A stretch of DNA of 64,000 bases. It comes from DASRJW01 sp964567755. Its GTDB lineage: Bacteria; Krumholzibacteriota; Krumholzibacteriia; G020349025. This document shows, one piece after another, positions 23,725 to 32,639 of the stretch. Location: contig CAZMNW010000029.1 in assembly GCA_964567755.1 (NCBI GenBank), forward strand, positions 3,292 through 67,291, in the 5' to 3' direction. The notes under the pieces were generated by a model, which did not search any database, was not told the origin of the DNA, and worked only from the letters and a program-made list of their open reading frames with translations. How positions within the stretch are numbered: the stretch's first letter is position 1; each line of letters starts with the position of its first letter. Made by a program: the position numbers and the translations under genes.

Positions 23725-25431
23725 TCAGGGCATCCGGATTCGCAGTGCCAGCTCGGCCTCGAGCGGTGTGGCAGGCAGCGCGCCGAAGCCGCGCGCAAGA
23801 CGCAATCCCGCCTCGAGTCGGTGCGTCTCGACGTGCAACCCCACTGCGGCGCGCAGGCCATCCCCGACCAGGCGCCGGGAGCCTGCGCCGCCTCGCAAGC
23901 TCGGTTCGGCGATGACGGGTGCCGCGTTGCCAGAGGGCACCGCGAGCGCGGTGAGCGCCGCCTGCAACTCGAAGCTCCGACGCCGATGTTGCAGGTGCAG
24001 CTGCCAGACGCTTCCAGCGGCCAGACCACCTGCCTCGACACTTTCCTCGCTGCGATAGTCGACCGCGAGGCTCGTGCAGGGGTCGAGCCGGCGTGACAAA
24101 CGCATGACCATCCCGCGCCGGCGCGTGCGGGCGGGTGGGCGGAAAGTTTCGAGTTCGAGCGCAGAGTCGTGCGCGCGCCGCTGGCGGAGCCGCAGCTCGA
24201 ACGCGTGCCGCACCCATTGCCAACGTGCCCCCAACCGAGCCTCGACGAAATCGTGGTTCGTGGCGATGGAATCGTGCCGCGAAGAGCGCGCTACGGCGAT
24301 CTCCCAGCGACTGTGTCCGATTCGGATCGTGCCGTGCGCGAGCGCGTGACGTGCGCTCTCGTCGCGCTCGCTCGCACCAACACCCGCGAAAGGCGAGCCA
24401 GCAAACGCTGGCGTCCGCTGGAGACGGACTGCGAATCGCCCCCCTGGCCACCGCCATTCACCGGCAGCGACGTACGCACTCGTGCGCTCGATCGGCGCCA
24501 CCTCCAACTCGATGCGCGCGTTGCGTCCAACCACATTCCAGCCGAAACTCGTCCAGTTCCCCTGTCCGACCTGCAACCAGCCCGCGGTGAACGCATGCGC
24601 ACCCCCGAGGGGAACTGTGCCGAAACCCGCTTCGACCTTGCCGCTCGTGCTGGTGCCGCTCGCCAGCCCCAAGCGCCATCCGCGGGCATTGAATTCGACG
24701 GCGGTGCCACGCAACCCGTGCGATGCCGATGGCGTAAGTGCCGCGACCACACCCCGCGCCCGGCGCAATGGCGCACTGGTCGCGTTCAAGGCGGTGGCCG
24801 CGCTCCAGCACAGGAGGCCTTGCGCGTGGCCGAGACGCAGGTCGCCAACGACGCCACGCATCGACCCGAGTTGCAGACTGACAGACCCGCTCGCCATCGC
24901 CTCCGGCATGGACAAGAAGCGAAATCCCAGGCTCGCGCGCGCCGATTCCCCGCGCACCTCGCACTCGCGCCGCCGCGCCGAGGCTAGAATCCCCGTCTGC
25001 ACCCACCAAGGGTTGCGCGGTCGCGCGAAGCGGACAAAGGCCCGCATGCTCTGGGCGAGATCCATGTCCCAACCCGGCAGCACCGCGAGGTCCCGCCACG
25101 CCTTGAGCGGCCGCGCCGTGCGGATGGCATCCACGTGCGCGGCCGACAACCACGGCACGGCCAGCAAACGCGCGAGCACCCCGTGATTGATCTCCACCGG
25201 ATCGAGGAGCAGTTGATCGAGTGCCGCCAAGGTGCCCGGATCGAGCTCCTCGTCCAAGCCTTCGTCGTGCAGCCGTAGCTGTGCCACGAGCGCAGTCTCG
25301 ACGAGGCTGTCGGCTGTCGCCGCGTCCTCGGCGGCCTCGCCCGGGGCGCGCGCCAAAACGTTCGTCACCCAGAGCATCGACGGCGCGAGGAGAATGCACC
25401 ATCGCCTCAGCGCCGGAGTTCGAGCATCCAT
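23725..25431 (-). CDS. Secreted helix-hairpin-helix protein with C-terminal beta-barrel
   Basis: The 568-residue product has an N-terminal hydrophobic segment, then at residues ~65-130 two helix-hairpin-helix-type units (I-N-H-G-V-L-A-R-L-L-A-V-P-W-L and L-K-A-W-R-D-L-A-V-L-P-G-W), of the ComEA kind. The rest (~140-568) consists of alternating amphipathic strands rich in arginine, glycine and aromatics, ending A-L-R-I-R-M-P, as expected for an outer-membrane beta-barrel. HhH-plus-barrel proteins are known in FCB-group genomes but have no assigned function. ATG 25431 is favoured by GGAG six bases upstream; it overlaps the next gene's end by 25 bp. Confidence 0.75.
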   Translation of the reverse strand: MDARTPALRRWCILLAPSMLWVTNVLARAPGEAAEDAATADSLVETALVAQLRLHDEGLDEELDPGTLAALDQLLLDPVEINHGVLARLLAVPWLSAAHVDAIRTARPLKAWRDLAVLPGWDMDLAQSMRAFVRFARPRNPWWVQTGILASARRRECEVRGESARASLGFRFLSMPEAMASGSVSLQLGSMRGVVGDLRLGHAQGLLCWSAATALNATSAPLRRARGVVAALTPSASHGLRGTAVEFNARGWRLGLASGTSTSGKVEAGFGTVPLGGAHAFTAGWLQVGQGNWTSFGWNVVGRNARIELEVAPIERTSAYVAAGEWRWPGGRFAVRLQRTPAFAGSPFAGVGASERDESARHALAHGTIRIGHSRWEIAVARSSRHDSIATNHDFVEARLGARWQWVRHAFELRLRQRRAHDSALELETFRPPARTRRRGMVMRLSRRLDPCTSLAVDYRSEESVEAGGLAAGSVWQLHLQHRRRSFELQAALTALAVPSGNAAPVIAEPSLRGGAGSRRLVGDGLRAAVGLHVETHRLEAGLRLARGFGALPATPLEAELALRIRMP

Positions 25432-26243
25432 GCGTGACTCCACCCGAGTTCGGGATGCGCCGCGGTAGCGTAGGTGACCTTCCAGGACTTGAGCCCCACG
25501 ACGAGTCCGGCACTCGTTCCACCGGTCGCCAGGTCATGACCGCACAGGAATCCCAACGCGCCGCCAACACCCCAGGCGAGACCGGCGCGCACCCGAGTGG
25601 GCAAAGCCGGCTCGCGCTCGAGTTGCAATGTGGCTTCCAAGCGCTCCTCGAGATTGCAGCCGACGGTGAGCCCGACGCGTGGCAGTGTGTCGTGCCGGAG
25701 CGCGCCGGCACTCGAGCACGCGAAACGCACGCGCGTATGTGCACGCACCCCGATCCCCAGCTGCACATGCATCTCCTGCCAGGCCGCGTGGCGCGCGAAG
25801 TGTGCACTGCGCAGCATCAAAGCCGCGCCGGCGCGCCAAACCGTGCTTCCTGCTTGCAGCGCCAAGGTGCCATCGGTCTCCGCATGGATGTCGCTCTGTG
25901 TGTGTTCGACCGCGAGGCCGAAGCCAAAGCGCCGGCCGACGCTCTGCATCGCCGCCACGTGCGTCACCAGGCCACTGCCGGCGAATCGCCATGCGCTCCC
26001 GCACTGCACGGCGCGCTGCGGCGGCAGCACGGTACCCGGTGAATGTTCGAGACGATCGAGCCCATGGATGCCTCCTTGGCCCAGGCTCGGCGCATCCACG
26101 CCGTCTGCATCCACCGCGTACGATGAATTGAACGTGGCCACGAGCAGCCACGCAGCCACCGATCTGCCACTTGCGACCGCGCGTCGCCGGTTGGACGGAC
26201 GTGGCAGCGTCCTCTGCCGCGCGGGCTCGGAGTCTCGTTTCAA
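25407..26243 (-). CDS. PorV-like outer-membrane protein
   Basis: The frame is open far upstream, but the protein-like part begins near a hydrophobic signal (S-V-A-A-W-L-L-V-A-T-F-N-S-S-Y-A). I place the start at TTG 26243, overlapping the upstream stop as TTGA; a GTG about 28 codons later is possible. The ~278-residue product is beta-rich. It ends with S-W-K-V-T-Y-A-T-A-A-H-P-E-L-G-W-S-H, resembling the last strands of PorV/UPF0164-type barrels. These often act as outer-membrane shuttle or anchor proteins for secreted partners. It sits between two envelope protein genes and overlaps both. Confidence 0.6.
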   Translation of the reverse strand: MKRDSEPARQRTLPRPSNRRRAVASGRSVAAWLLVATFNSSYAVDADGVDAPSLGQGGIHGLDRLEHSPGTVLPPQRAVQCGSAWRFAGSGLVTHVAAMQSVGRRFGFGLAVEHTQSDIHAETDGTLALQAGSTVWRAGAALMLRSAHFARHAAWQEMHVQLGIGVRAHTRVRFACSSAGALRHDTLPRVGLTVGCNLEERLEATLQLEREPALPTRVRAGLAWGVGGALGFLCGHDLATGGTSAGLVVGLKSWKVTYATAAHPELGWSHAWMLELRR

Positions 26244-27904
26244 TGCCGGACCAACCCGACCGTACGCAGCTGTGTCGGCGACCCCCGCGCGCCGAGCAAC
26301 TCGAGGCGCAACACGTACGCACCGGTCACGAGTGGCGCGCCGGCATCGTCGCCGCCGTCCCAGCTCAAGCGCCGTGGGCCCGGCCCGAGGCGATCGCCAG
26401 CGAGCAAGCGCCGCCGCCGCCCCGTGGTGTCGTAGATCCCGATCTCGAAGCCGCTGTGGCTCACGGGCACTTCGAACGCCACGAGCAGCAGGTCTTCGAG
26501 TCCATCGCCATTCGGAGAGAAAGGATTGGGAGCCAAGGTCAGCTCGACGCTCCACGCTGGAGGTGCCGAAGCGCTGTTGGCGCGCCCCGGCGTGGATCCC
26601 GCGCGATCCTTGCACGCCGACCACAGCAGACCACGCGCGTCGGGATCGTCGGTCAAGCGCTCGATGCTGCGCCCGCGCTCCGCTCCCCAGGCGGCGCTGT
26701 AGACCACAGCGTCTTGCACGATGCCGGCACGATCACGCAGCACGATTCGATCGGCGATGCCGCTGTCGTCGTCGCTGTTGTTGAGCGCCGGCCACGGCGA
26801 CACCGCGACACGCAAGGTGCCGGGGGCAAGCGCGGCAATGGCAACGAGGGTGTCGGCACTCAGGATCGCGTACGCGCCGGGCGCGAGAGCATGCGCCGCC
26901 CGCAGGCGCGAGCTTCGCCCGGTGGCATCCGCCAACGTCCAGCCGTCGAGGTCCTGCGCACGAGAGTCACGATTGTGGATCTCGATCCACTCGCTTTCGG
27001 CCGTGACCGGCGCGAAGAGAATCTCGCGCATCAAGATGGCTCCGGCGCCGCTGCGCAGCCAAGCCAACTGCGTGTTGTTGCTGCTGTCGCCCGCGGCAAC
27101 ATGCAGCGTCGCTTGCAAGCGCCACAGACCGAGCTCTGCATGCCAAATCAGGGAACGCGTCGCACTGTCGCCGGCCGCGAGCGCTGGAAACAGAGGCGCC
27201 GCGAGCACGCGTGGGGGGCCGAGCACGGGCACTTCACGCGCCGGCTCCCCAAGCACCGGCCACACCAGTGCCTCGACGCGGCATGCTCCAGCCTCGATCG
27301 CCTCCGTGCCCACGTTGCGCACGCGCAGCGGAATCTCGTGGCTTCGAAACGGCCACAGCCGCGTCGGATCCGGCACGACGAGATCGAGAACGCCAGCACG
27401 TGGCGGCGCATTGAGTCGCCCCGGCGAGGGAACACTGGCGCGCCAATCGCCGGCGTTCGAATCGGTGTCACGGCCATCGGGAACGCGTGCGAGACTCGCG
27501 CCCGACACGTCGGGCGCTGGCGCACCTTCGAAGTACTCGGCGAACTCGAGGTCGCCGTAGCCCACGAGATCGAGGACCTGACCTCGATCCCAGAGCCGCA
27601 CTGCATCGGGGCCATTCTGCAGGCTGCCGTCCAAGGGTTGCCTCGGGACGGCGATGCTGTCGCCGCCTACGACCAGCAGAGCCCCGGGCGCCAAGCTGTC
27701 GCCGCTCGCACTCCAGGCCACCCGCCAGCTGCCGGGACGACCGCCGTCGCCCACCTGCAGCTCGAGACCCGCGAGCGCGACCGAGGTCGCCGACACGTTG
27801 AGGATCTCGACGAACTCGTGCCCCGAATCGGCACCTTCCGGGTCATAGAGCACTTCGTTGACGACGAGCGTCAAAAGCGCGGCGAGTGACGCGACACGCA
27901 TCAT
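26240..27904 (-). CDS. Secreted protein with two lamin-tail domains and a FlgD-like C-terminal domain
   Basis: The 554-residue product has a short hydrophobic start (M-M-R-V-A-S-L-A-A-L-L-T-L). A first lamin-tail domain follows (V-N-E-V-L-Y-D-P, H-E-F-V-E-I-L-N), then a middle beta region, then a second lamin-tail domain (M-R-E-I-L-F-A-P, S-E-W-I-E-I-H-N, D-L-D-G-W-T-L). The FlgD-like Ig module closes it (A-P-N-P-F-S-P-N-G-D-G, I-Y-D-T-T-G-R, L-S-W-D-G-G-D-D-A-G, T-G-A-Y-V-L-R). Lamin-tail and FlgD modules are common in exported proteins of FCB-group bacteria. No clear ribosome-binding site precedes the ATG. It lies 38 nt after the vWA gene. Confidence 0.86.
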   Translation of the reverse strand: MMRVASLAALLTLVVNEVLYDPEGADSGHEFVEILNVSATSVALAGLELQVGDGGRPGSWRVAWSASGDSLAPGALLVVGGDSIAVPRQPLDGSLQNGPDAVRLWDRGQVLDLVGYGDLEFAEYFEGAPAPDVSGASLARVPDGRDTDSNAGDWRASVPSPGRLNAPPRAGVLDLVVPDPTRLWPFRSHEIPLRVRNVGTEAIEAGACRVEALVWPVLGEPAREVPVLGPPRVLAAPLFPALAAGDSATRSLIWHAELGLWRLQATLHVAAGDSSNNTQLAWLRSGAGAILMREILFAPVTAESEWIEIHNRDSRAQDLDGWTLADATGRSSRLRAAHALAPGAYAILSADTLVAIAALAPGTLRVAVSPWPALNNSDDDSGIADRIVLRDRAGIVQDAVVYSAAWGAERGRSIERLTDDPDARGLLWSACKDRAGSTPGRANSASAPPAWSVELTLAPNPFSPNGDGLEDLLLVAFEVPVSHSGFEIGIYDTTGRRRRLLAGDRLGPGPRRLSWDGGDDAGAPLVTGAYVLRLELLGARGSPTQLRTVGLVRH

Positions 27905-27942
27905 GGTTCAGGAGGAGTCGAGGCGGAGAAATCGAATGGTGC

Positions 27943-30150
27943 TCAGAGCATGCCGCGGCGCTTGCGCAGCAGCCACTCGGTCCCCAGCACGGCGACGAAG
28001 GCGAAGAACATCCACGGAGAGTTCCACACCTCGATCTCGCTGTGCAGCAGAACCGCTTGGGGCTCGCGCGGCAGCTCTCGTGCCAAGTCGGAGGCATTCT
28101 CGAGCGCGGCGTAGCGCCCGCCGGTCAGCTGGCTCAGGTCGCGCAGAAAACTCACATCTTGGCTCGTGTTCGCGAACTCCACCGAATAGGTCTCGACGGT
28201 GAACTCGGTCGTGTCGCGTCCCGCTTCGGCACCCTGCACCGTGGCGACGATGTCCGCCGCATACTCCCCGGGCGGAAGACCGCCGCGCTCGCCCTCGTAC
28301 TCGCCGGGTTTCGCCGCGCGCCGTTCGAGGAGCACCGTGGCCGCGGTTTCACGCCTTGCGTCCCGCCGCCGGATCTCGAGACGAACCTCGGCGTCGCCTA
28401 CGGGTTGCAACTGTGCATCGAGCACCTGGGAAACGAAGTCCACGGCCTCGCCCCCTTCGTACACGGGTTTGGAGGTCGTGACCTGCACCCGCTTGAGGTC
28501 CTGCGGCTGTACGAGCCAGCGCAGCAGATGCGACACAAACTCGCTGGCGGCACGGCGATGCGCTTCGCGGTCGTTCATTCCCCAGCGCCAGATCGGGAAC
28601 GACGTCACGGCCGCCGTGTGACCGCTGCCGAAACGCCCGACCACGAGCACCGGCATGGCGCCCGGATCGTCCGCCACGAGCAAGGACGTCGCCCCGGGCT
28701 TCGCTTGCAGTTCCACGTGGCGCCCGAGCAGCGGCGGCAAGGTCTTGAGCACCATGTCAGCATCTGCGATCTCTGCGAGCGGAGAGGTGACCGGATGGAG
28801 GCGACCCTGGGGCGTGAGTCGCGTATTCTGCACCGCGAAGCGGACGGGCTGCCGGCCTTTGCGCTGCACGGGCAACACGTCCGCCAAGGCCTCGAAGCTA
28901 CCGGGAACGGTGAAGATGCTCTCGCGTCCGGCGAGTGCGAGAACGCCTTTGCCTTGCTCGAGCATTTGCACCAGCCCGGCGAAGAACGCGCGCGGCACCG
29001 AGCCCACCGCGCCCAAGACGAACAGGTCGTAGTCCTGCAGCGCCCGCGAATCGAGCGGCAGTGCGAACGCGGCGCCGGTGTCGCTCTGAATCCAGTCGCG
29101 TTTTTCGTTGGTGTGGAGGAGGGTGAGATTCACGCTCGGATCGTCGCGCCATGTCCGGGCCAGGAAGGCTACGTCCAAGTCGGGCTGCGCCGCGACGAAG
29201 AGCACGCGCAGCTTGTTCTTCAGCACCTCGATGCGGATTTCGCGGATGTTGTTGCTCTCACTCTGCTCGCCGTCCTGAGTCTCGAGCACCAACCTCAGCC
29301 GCTTGCGCCCAGGCGTGGTGAGTTGCAGCGGAATTTCGACCTGCGTGCGTCCGTGCTCTTGTTCGAAGTGCAGATCGCGCCGGAAGAGCTCCTCTGCACC
29401 GTCGGAGAGCCGCAACGGCACCGACTTGCCGCGAAAGCCGGAGTTCTCGATGCGCACTTGCAAGATTGCTTCGCTCTCCATGGTCGCGATCGGCGCGTAA
29501 TCGCAGCGGTCGATGGCAAGATCGGCGGCCCGCAGCGTGTCGCCGACGCCCAGCGCGAACACCGGCCGGCCGAGTCCTGCGATGCTTGCGGCATCGGGCC
29601 CGCCGAAAGTCGTCCGGCCGTCCGAGATCAGGACGAGAGCCTGGAGGTTCTCTCCCGCCAGGCGGTCCGCGACCGTGCGCAACGCCCCCAACACGTTGGT
29701 CACGCCACCGGAGGCGACGCGTTCGCTGGCCAAGTAGGAATCCGGCGCCAACCCAGGCTCGGCCTGTGCCGCGAAGGGCACGACCTCGACCGCGACCTCG
29801 TCGTCGCCCAAGATCGCATGCAGATCGCGCACCGCATCACGCGCGTGCTCGAGCCGTGTTCGCGCCGGCGTCTCGAGAGCGGCATCGACCGTCGACATGC
29901 TCGCCGATTCGTCGACGAGCAGCGCGATGCGCGGCGGCCGCGCTTCGCGGCGCAGTCGATCCAGAACGGGACTCGCGATGACGAGGAGGAGGATGAAAAA
30001 CGCCAGCGTGCGCAGCGCGACGAAAACGCCGCGCGTGGTGGCCGCAAGCGGCGGGGTCGTGCGTCGCGTGCCGAACCAGGCGAGGCCGATTGCGAGCGGC
30101 AGGAGGAAGAGTGGCCACCAACTCTCCACTCCCCAGTGCATCGTAGGCAC
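27943..30150 (-). CDS. Membrane-anchored von Willebrand factor A (vWA) domain protein
   Basis: The ~735-residue product has two N-terminal membrane helices (W-W-P-L-F-L-L-P-L-A-I-G-L and A-F-F-I-L-L-L-V-I-A-S-P-V-L). A vWA domain follows with an intact MIDAS start (A-L-L-V-D-E-S-A-S-M-S) and L-I-S-D-G-R-T-T-F. After a beta-rich CARDB-like region comes a glutamine-amidotransferase-like segment (L-R-V-L-F-V-A-A-Q-P-D), and a final membrane helix (W-M-F-F-A-F-V-A-V-L) with a basic tail. GTG 30150 is chosen because GGGAG lies 8 nt upstream; ATG 30141 is also possible. Such BatA/B-like proteins are thought to organise envelope complexes. No MoxR ATPase is adjacent. Confidence 0.85.
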   Translation of the reverse strand: MPTMHWGVESWWPLFLLPLAIGLAWFGTRRTTPPLAATTRGVFVALRTLAFFILLLVIASPVLDRLRREARPPRIALLVDESASMSTVDAALETPARTRLEHARDAVRDLHAILGDDEVAVEVVPFAAQAEPGLAPDSYLASERVASGGVTNVLGALRTVADRLAGENLQALVLISDGRTTFGGPDAASIAGLGRPVFALGVGDTLRAADLAIDRCDYAPIATMESEAILQVRIENSGFRGKSVPLRLSDGAEELFRRDLHFEQEHGRTQVEIPLQLTTPGRKRLRLVLETQDGEQSESNNIREIRIEVLKNKLRVLFVAAQPDLDVAFLARTWRDDPSVNLTLLHTNEKRDWIQSDTGAAFALPLDSRALQDYDLFVLGAVGSVPRAFFAGLVQMLEQGKGVLALAGRESIFTVPGSFEALADVLPVQRKGRQPVRFAVQNTRLTPQGRLHPVTSPLAEIADADMVLKTLPPLLGRHVELQAKPGATSLLVADDPGAMPVLVVGRFGSGHTAAVTSFPIWRWGMNDREAHRRAASEFVSHLLRWLVQPQDLKRVQVTTSKPVYEGGEAVDFVSQVLDAQLQPVGDAEVRLEIRRRDARRETAATVLLERRAAKPGEYEGERGGLPPGEYAADIVATVQGAEAGRDTTEFTVETYSVEFANTSQDVSFLRDLSQLTGGRYAALENASDLARELPREPQAVLLHSEIEVWNSPWMFFAFVAVLGTEWLLRKRRGML

Positions 30151-30393
30151 CGTTTGCGCTCCCTTGGCATGCACGCGCCGCCGGGCGCGTCCGTGTCGGT
30201 GCCAGTAGACTCGATGCACCTACCCGGAGCAAGCGCCCTGAGTTCCAGGGAACGCCGCGGCGCTCGATGCCAGGTGGGTGAAAGGGGTCGGAATGCCATC
30301 CGCTGCGTCGCCCTTGGCGGGCGACGACAGGCGCTCGCGACTGAATGCGGGGGAATCGCGCAGCACGGGGTCCTGCGACCGGCGCCGCGCAGC

Positions 30394-30813
30394 TCAGTGA
30401 CCGCGTTTGCTGCCCGCGGGCACTTCCTCGCGCTTGGGTGTCTTCGCCTTCGCCGCCTGACCTTCGAAGGAACCGATGGCTTCGTCGACGTTCTCGTGCG
30501 CTTCGATGATGTGACCGAAGCCCAGCAGGTCGAAGACGTCGCGCACGTCGGGTCGCATGCCGGCGATCTTGAGGCCGCCACCATTCTCGCGGATGTCCTT
30601 GATCTTGCTGATGAACACACCCCAACCGGCGGAGCTGATATAGCCGACTTTGGTCAGATCGACGACGACGCAATAGACTCCCTGGCGCAGGATCGAGTCG
30701 ATGGCCTCGTCCATGTTGAGGGAGGTCGCGCTATCGACGTATCCGTCCAGGGAGAGAACGGCGATGTTTCGGTTCGCGCCGACCTTCTCCACCTTGTACT
30801 CGAGCGAACGCAT
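30394..30813 (-). CDS. STAS-domain anti-anti-sigma factor-like protein
   Basis: The 139-residue product is one STAS domain plus a basic C-terminal tail. It shows I-A-V-L-S-L-D-G-Y-V-D near the start, V-V-V-D-L-T-K-V-G-Y-I-S-S-A-G-W-G with the conserved phosphorylatable serine, and L-K-I-A-G-M-R-P-D-V-R-D-V-F-D-L-L-G-F. Such proteins bind anti-sigma kinases when dephosphorylated and are re-phosphorylated by them. No kinase or sigma factor is adjacent, but a PP2C phosphatase of the matching type is encoded at 60008-61642. ATG 30813 has a strong GAGGAGG. A frame continuing upstream is ignored. Confidence 0.92.
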   Translation of the reverse strand: MRSLEYKVEKVGANRNIAVLSLDGYVDSATSLNMDEAIDSILRQGVYCVVVDLTKVGYISSAGWGVFISKIKDIRENGGGLKIAGMRPDVRDVFDLLGFGHIIEAHENVDEAIGSFEGQAAKAKTPKREEVPAGSKRGH

Positions 30814-31025
30814 GGCCACCTCCTCGGAATCGTAGCAACCCCGGCGGAGCAAGGTTCGGTCCAGGGGCTTGCGTCTGGATGCTTGGGCCGCTCGCGCCAC
30901 TCCGAGGCAACATTCTCCACGCGCGTGGTGCCGGCGAGTGCGCCCGGACCCCATGCAGGCAAAGCAGAAATCGTGCGCCCGATTCGCGCGCACGCTGCGG
31001 AGCCAACGGCCGAGAACGCGCAAGG

Positions 31026-32150
31026 TCAGGAACGGCCTGGACTGATGGCGAGCGCTTCGCGCTCGGCGTAGCGAGAGAAGAGCTGGCCCCAGGGCGTCGT
31101 CTCGCGCCAGCGCTCGAAAACGCGGCGGTCGCGTGCCGGCCAGCGGTAGAAATCGTGATAGACCTCGGACCCGAAGATGAATGCATTCACCAGCGGTGTG
31201 CGGAAAAAAAGGTTCTGCAGCGACTTGAGTGGCCCGAACCACAGCAGATCCCCGACGCGACTGGCGCCGTTGTCGCCGACTCGGAATCCCCAGTTCTCCC
31301 CGCCGATGTCCGCACCGACGACCTCGATGTCGGATGCACGCCCGACTCCGAGCCCCGCCTCGTCGGCGAGACGGATGTAGTCGATGGACATGGGATCGAA
31401 CCCCATCATCTTGGCGGCCACGGCATCGATCGCCACTTGATCGGCGCTCGCCAGCATGAAGTCCTTCACCACCGGGAACATCGTGCGCGGTCCGGGACCG
31501 TTGCCAGCGGTCGTGCCGTCCATCACGGCGAACAGCCCGGGGTGGATTTCCTTTTGGATGGCGAGCAGGTCCACCAGCGTGGCGTGAATCCAGCTGTGCG
31601 TGTAATGGCGCTTGGTGTTGAGCAGGCCGCCGAAGGCGTTCTTCATCGCTCCGGTCGTCGTCGTGTAGATGTGGGTCTTCTGCGTCGGCAAGTGCACGAT
31701 GTTCTTGCCGTGGAAATAATCCGGGATGCGGATGCCCTCGGGAAAGATGCGATCGAGCACGCGCATCTTTGCCTTCGGGCGATATTCCACCCAGCGCATG
31801 TCGGTATCGCGGAAGTTGTAGAGCACCGGGATGTCGTGTTGACGAAAGATCGGCACGTAATGATTGAGATCTTCACCTTTGAAGGCATTGGTGACCACGG
31901 TCTTGTTCTGGACGCAGACCAGTTCCTGAAACCCTTGGCTTCGCAACGCCAGGATCGTGCCCTCGAGCTGCCACGGCGTCGTGTTGGCGCCGGGGAACGG
32001 GAAGTGCCACGAGATGTTGTCCTTGAGGATCGTGGTGGCGCCCGGCTCGAGCGCAGCGCGCACGCCTGCGAGTGCCAGCAGGTGGCCGATGTCGTCGAGA
32101 ATGGTGGCGGCAGAAACGCGCAGCACGGCGACGCGCGGTTTGGAACTCAT
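31026..32150 (-). CDS. DUF362 domain protein
   Basis: The 374-residue product matches DUF362 over its length: K-D-N-I-S-W-H early, V-H-L-P-T-Q-K-T-H then G-A-M-K-N-A-F-G-G-L-L, V-M-D-G-T-T-A-G-N-G-P-G-P, and A-S-A-D-Q-V-A-I-D-A-V-A-A-K-M-M-G. DUF362 proteins often accompany iron-sulfur or radical SAM enzymes; the function is not established. No ferredoxin-type cysteine cluster is visible here, unlike some members. It has no signal peptide. It lies 18 nt after the CBM48 lipoprotein gene, with which it is probably cotranscribed. Confidence 0.88.
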   Translation of the reverse strand: MSSKPRVAVLRVSAATILDDIGHLLALAGVRAALEPGATTILKDNISWHFPFPGANTTPWQLEGTILALRSQGFQELVCVQNKTVVTNAFKGEDLNHYVPIFRQHDIPVLYNFRDTDMRWVEYRPKAKMRVLDRIFPEGIRIPDYFHGKNIVHLPTQKTHIYTTTTGAMKNAFGGLLNTKRHYTHSWIHATLVDLLAIQKEIHPGLFAVMDGTTAGNGPGPRTMFPVVKDFMLASADQVAIDAVAAKMMGFDPMSIDYIRLADEAGLGVGRASDIEVVGADIGGENWGFRVGDNGASRVGDLLWFGPLKSLQNLFFRTPLVNAFIFGSEVYHDFYRWPARDRRVFERWRETTPWGQLFSRYAEREALAISPGRS

Positions 32151-32168
32151 ACGGCGGAGTATACGAAC

Positions 32169-32558
32169 TCATGGAACCACGAGCAACGAGACGAACCCGC
32201 CCTGGCCATCGGCGACGCGTTGGGGGTTGGCCGGATCGAGTTCCCAAAATCGCCCATCCACGAGAAACAGATATTCGTAGCGTCCGGGTCCGAGTGCGGC
32301 GGCCAGCTCCCAGATTCCGTCGTCGCCGCGCAGCATGACACCGACGCGCGTGCTGCTCGTCCATTCGCGCCCGCGCAGATGGAAGTTGGTTTCCCAGCTC
32401 CCCGCCACCTGCACGACCTGAGCCACCGGATCGCGGTAACGGAACACGACGACCCCCGCGCCGATTTCTGGCGAGCGCGGCATCGGCGGGCGGGGCATGC
32501 AGCTCGCGCTGGCCAGCAGTGCCGAGGCTGCGGCCAACGCGGCACAGACGCGGCGCAT
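32169..32558 (-). CDS. CBM48 (glycogen-binding) domain lipoprotein
   Basis: The 129-residue product has a lipoprotein signal (M-R-R-V-C-A-A-L-A-A-A-S-A-L-L-A-S-A-S-C). It is otherwise a single CBM48/AMPK-type module: V-V-Q-V-A-G-S-W-E-T-N, G-I-W-E-L-A-A-A-L, G-R-Y-E-Y-L-F-L-V-D-G-R-F-W and the closing A-N-P-Q-R-V. Such modules bind alpha-glucans. No catalytic domain is attached. ATG 32558 is chosen to give a normal-length signal peptide; ATG 32639, directly after the previous stop, would add 27 polar residues. The upstream neighbour carries the same module fused to a barrel. Confidence 0.8.
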   Translation of the reverse strand: MRRVCAALAAASALLASASCMPRPPMPRSPEIGAGVVVFRYRDPVAQVVQVAGSWETNFHLRGREWTSSTRVGVMLRGDDGIWELAAALGPGRYEYLFLVDGRFWELDPANPQRVADGQGGFVSLLVVP

Positions 32559-32639
32559 GGCTCGCGCGCGACTGCGGCGCTGGCACCGGCACCCGACCTC
32601 ATTCCACTCACTGTGCATCCGGAGGTTCCGTTCTCGCAT

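Noticed and set aside
30829..30834. TACGAT as -10 for the STAS gene
   Set aside because: The implied transcription start falls inside the ribosome-binding site, leaving almost no leader.
27886..31071. 1061-codon plus-strand open frame
   Set aside because: Antisense to the vWA and STAS genes, which have clear domains and ribosome-binding sites; no signature on the plus strand.
32559..32639. N-terminal extension of the CBM48 lipoprotein from ATG 32639
   Set aside because: It would put 27 polar residues ahead of the signal peptide; the lipobox position favours ATG 32558.
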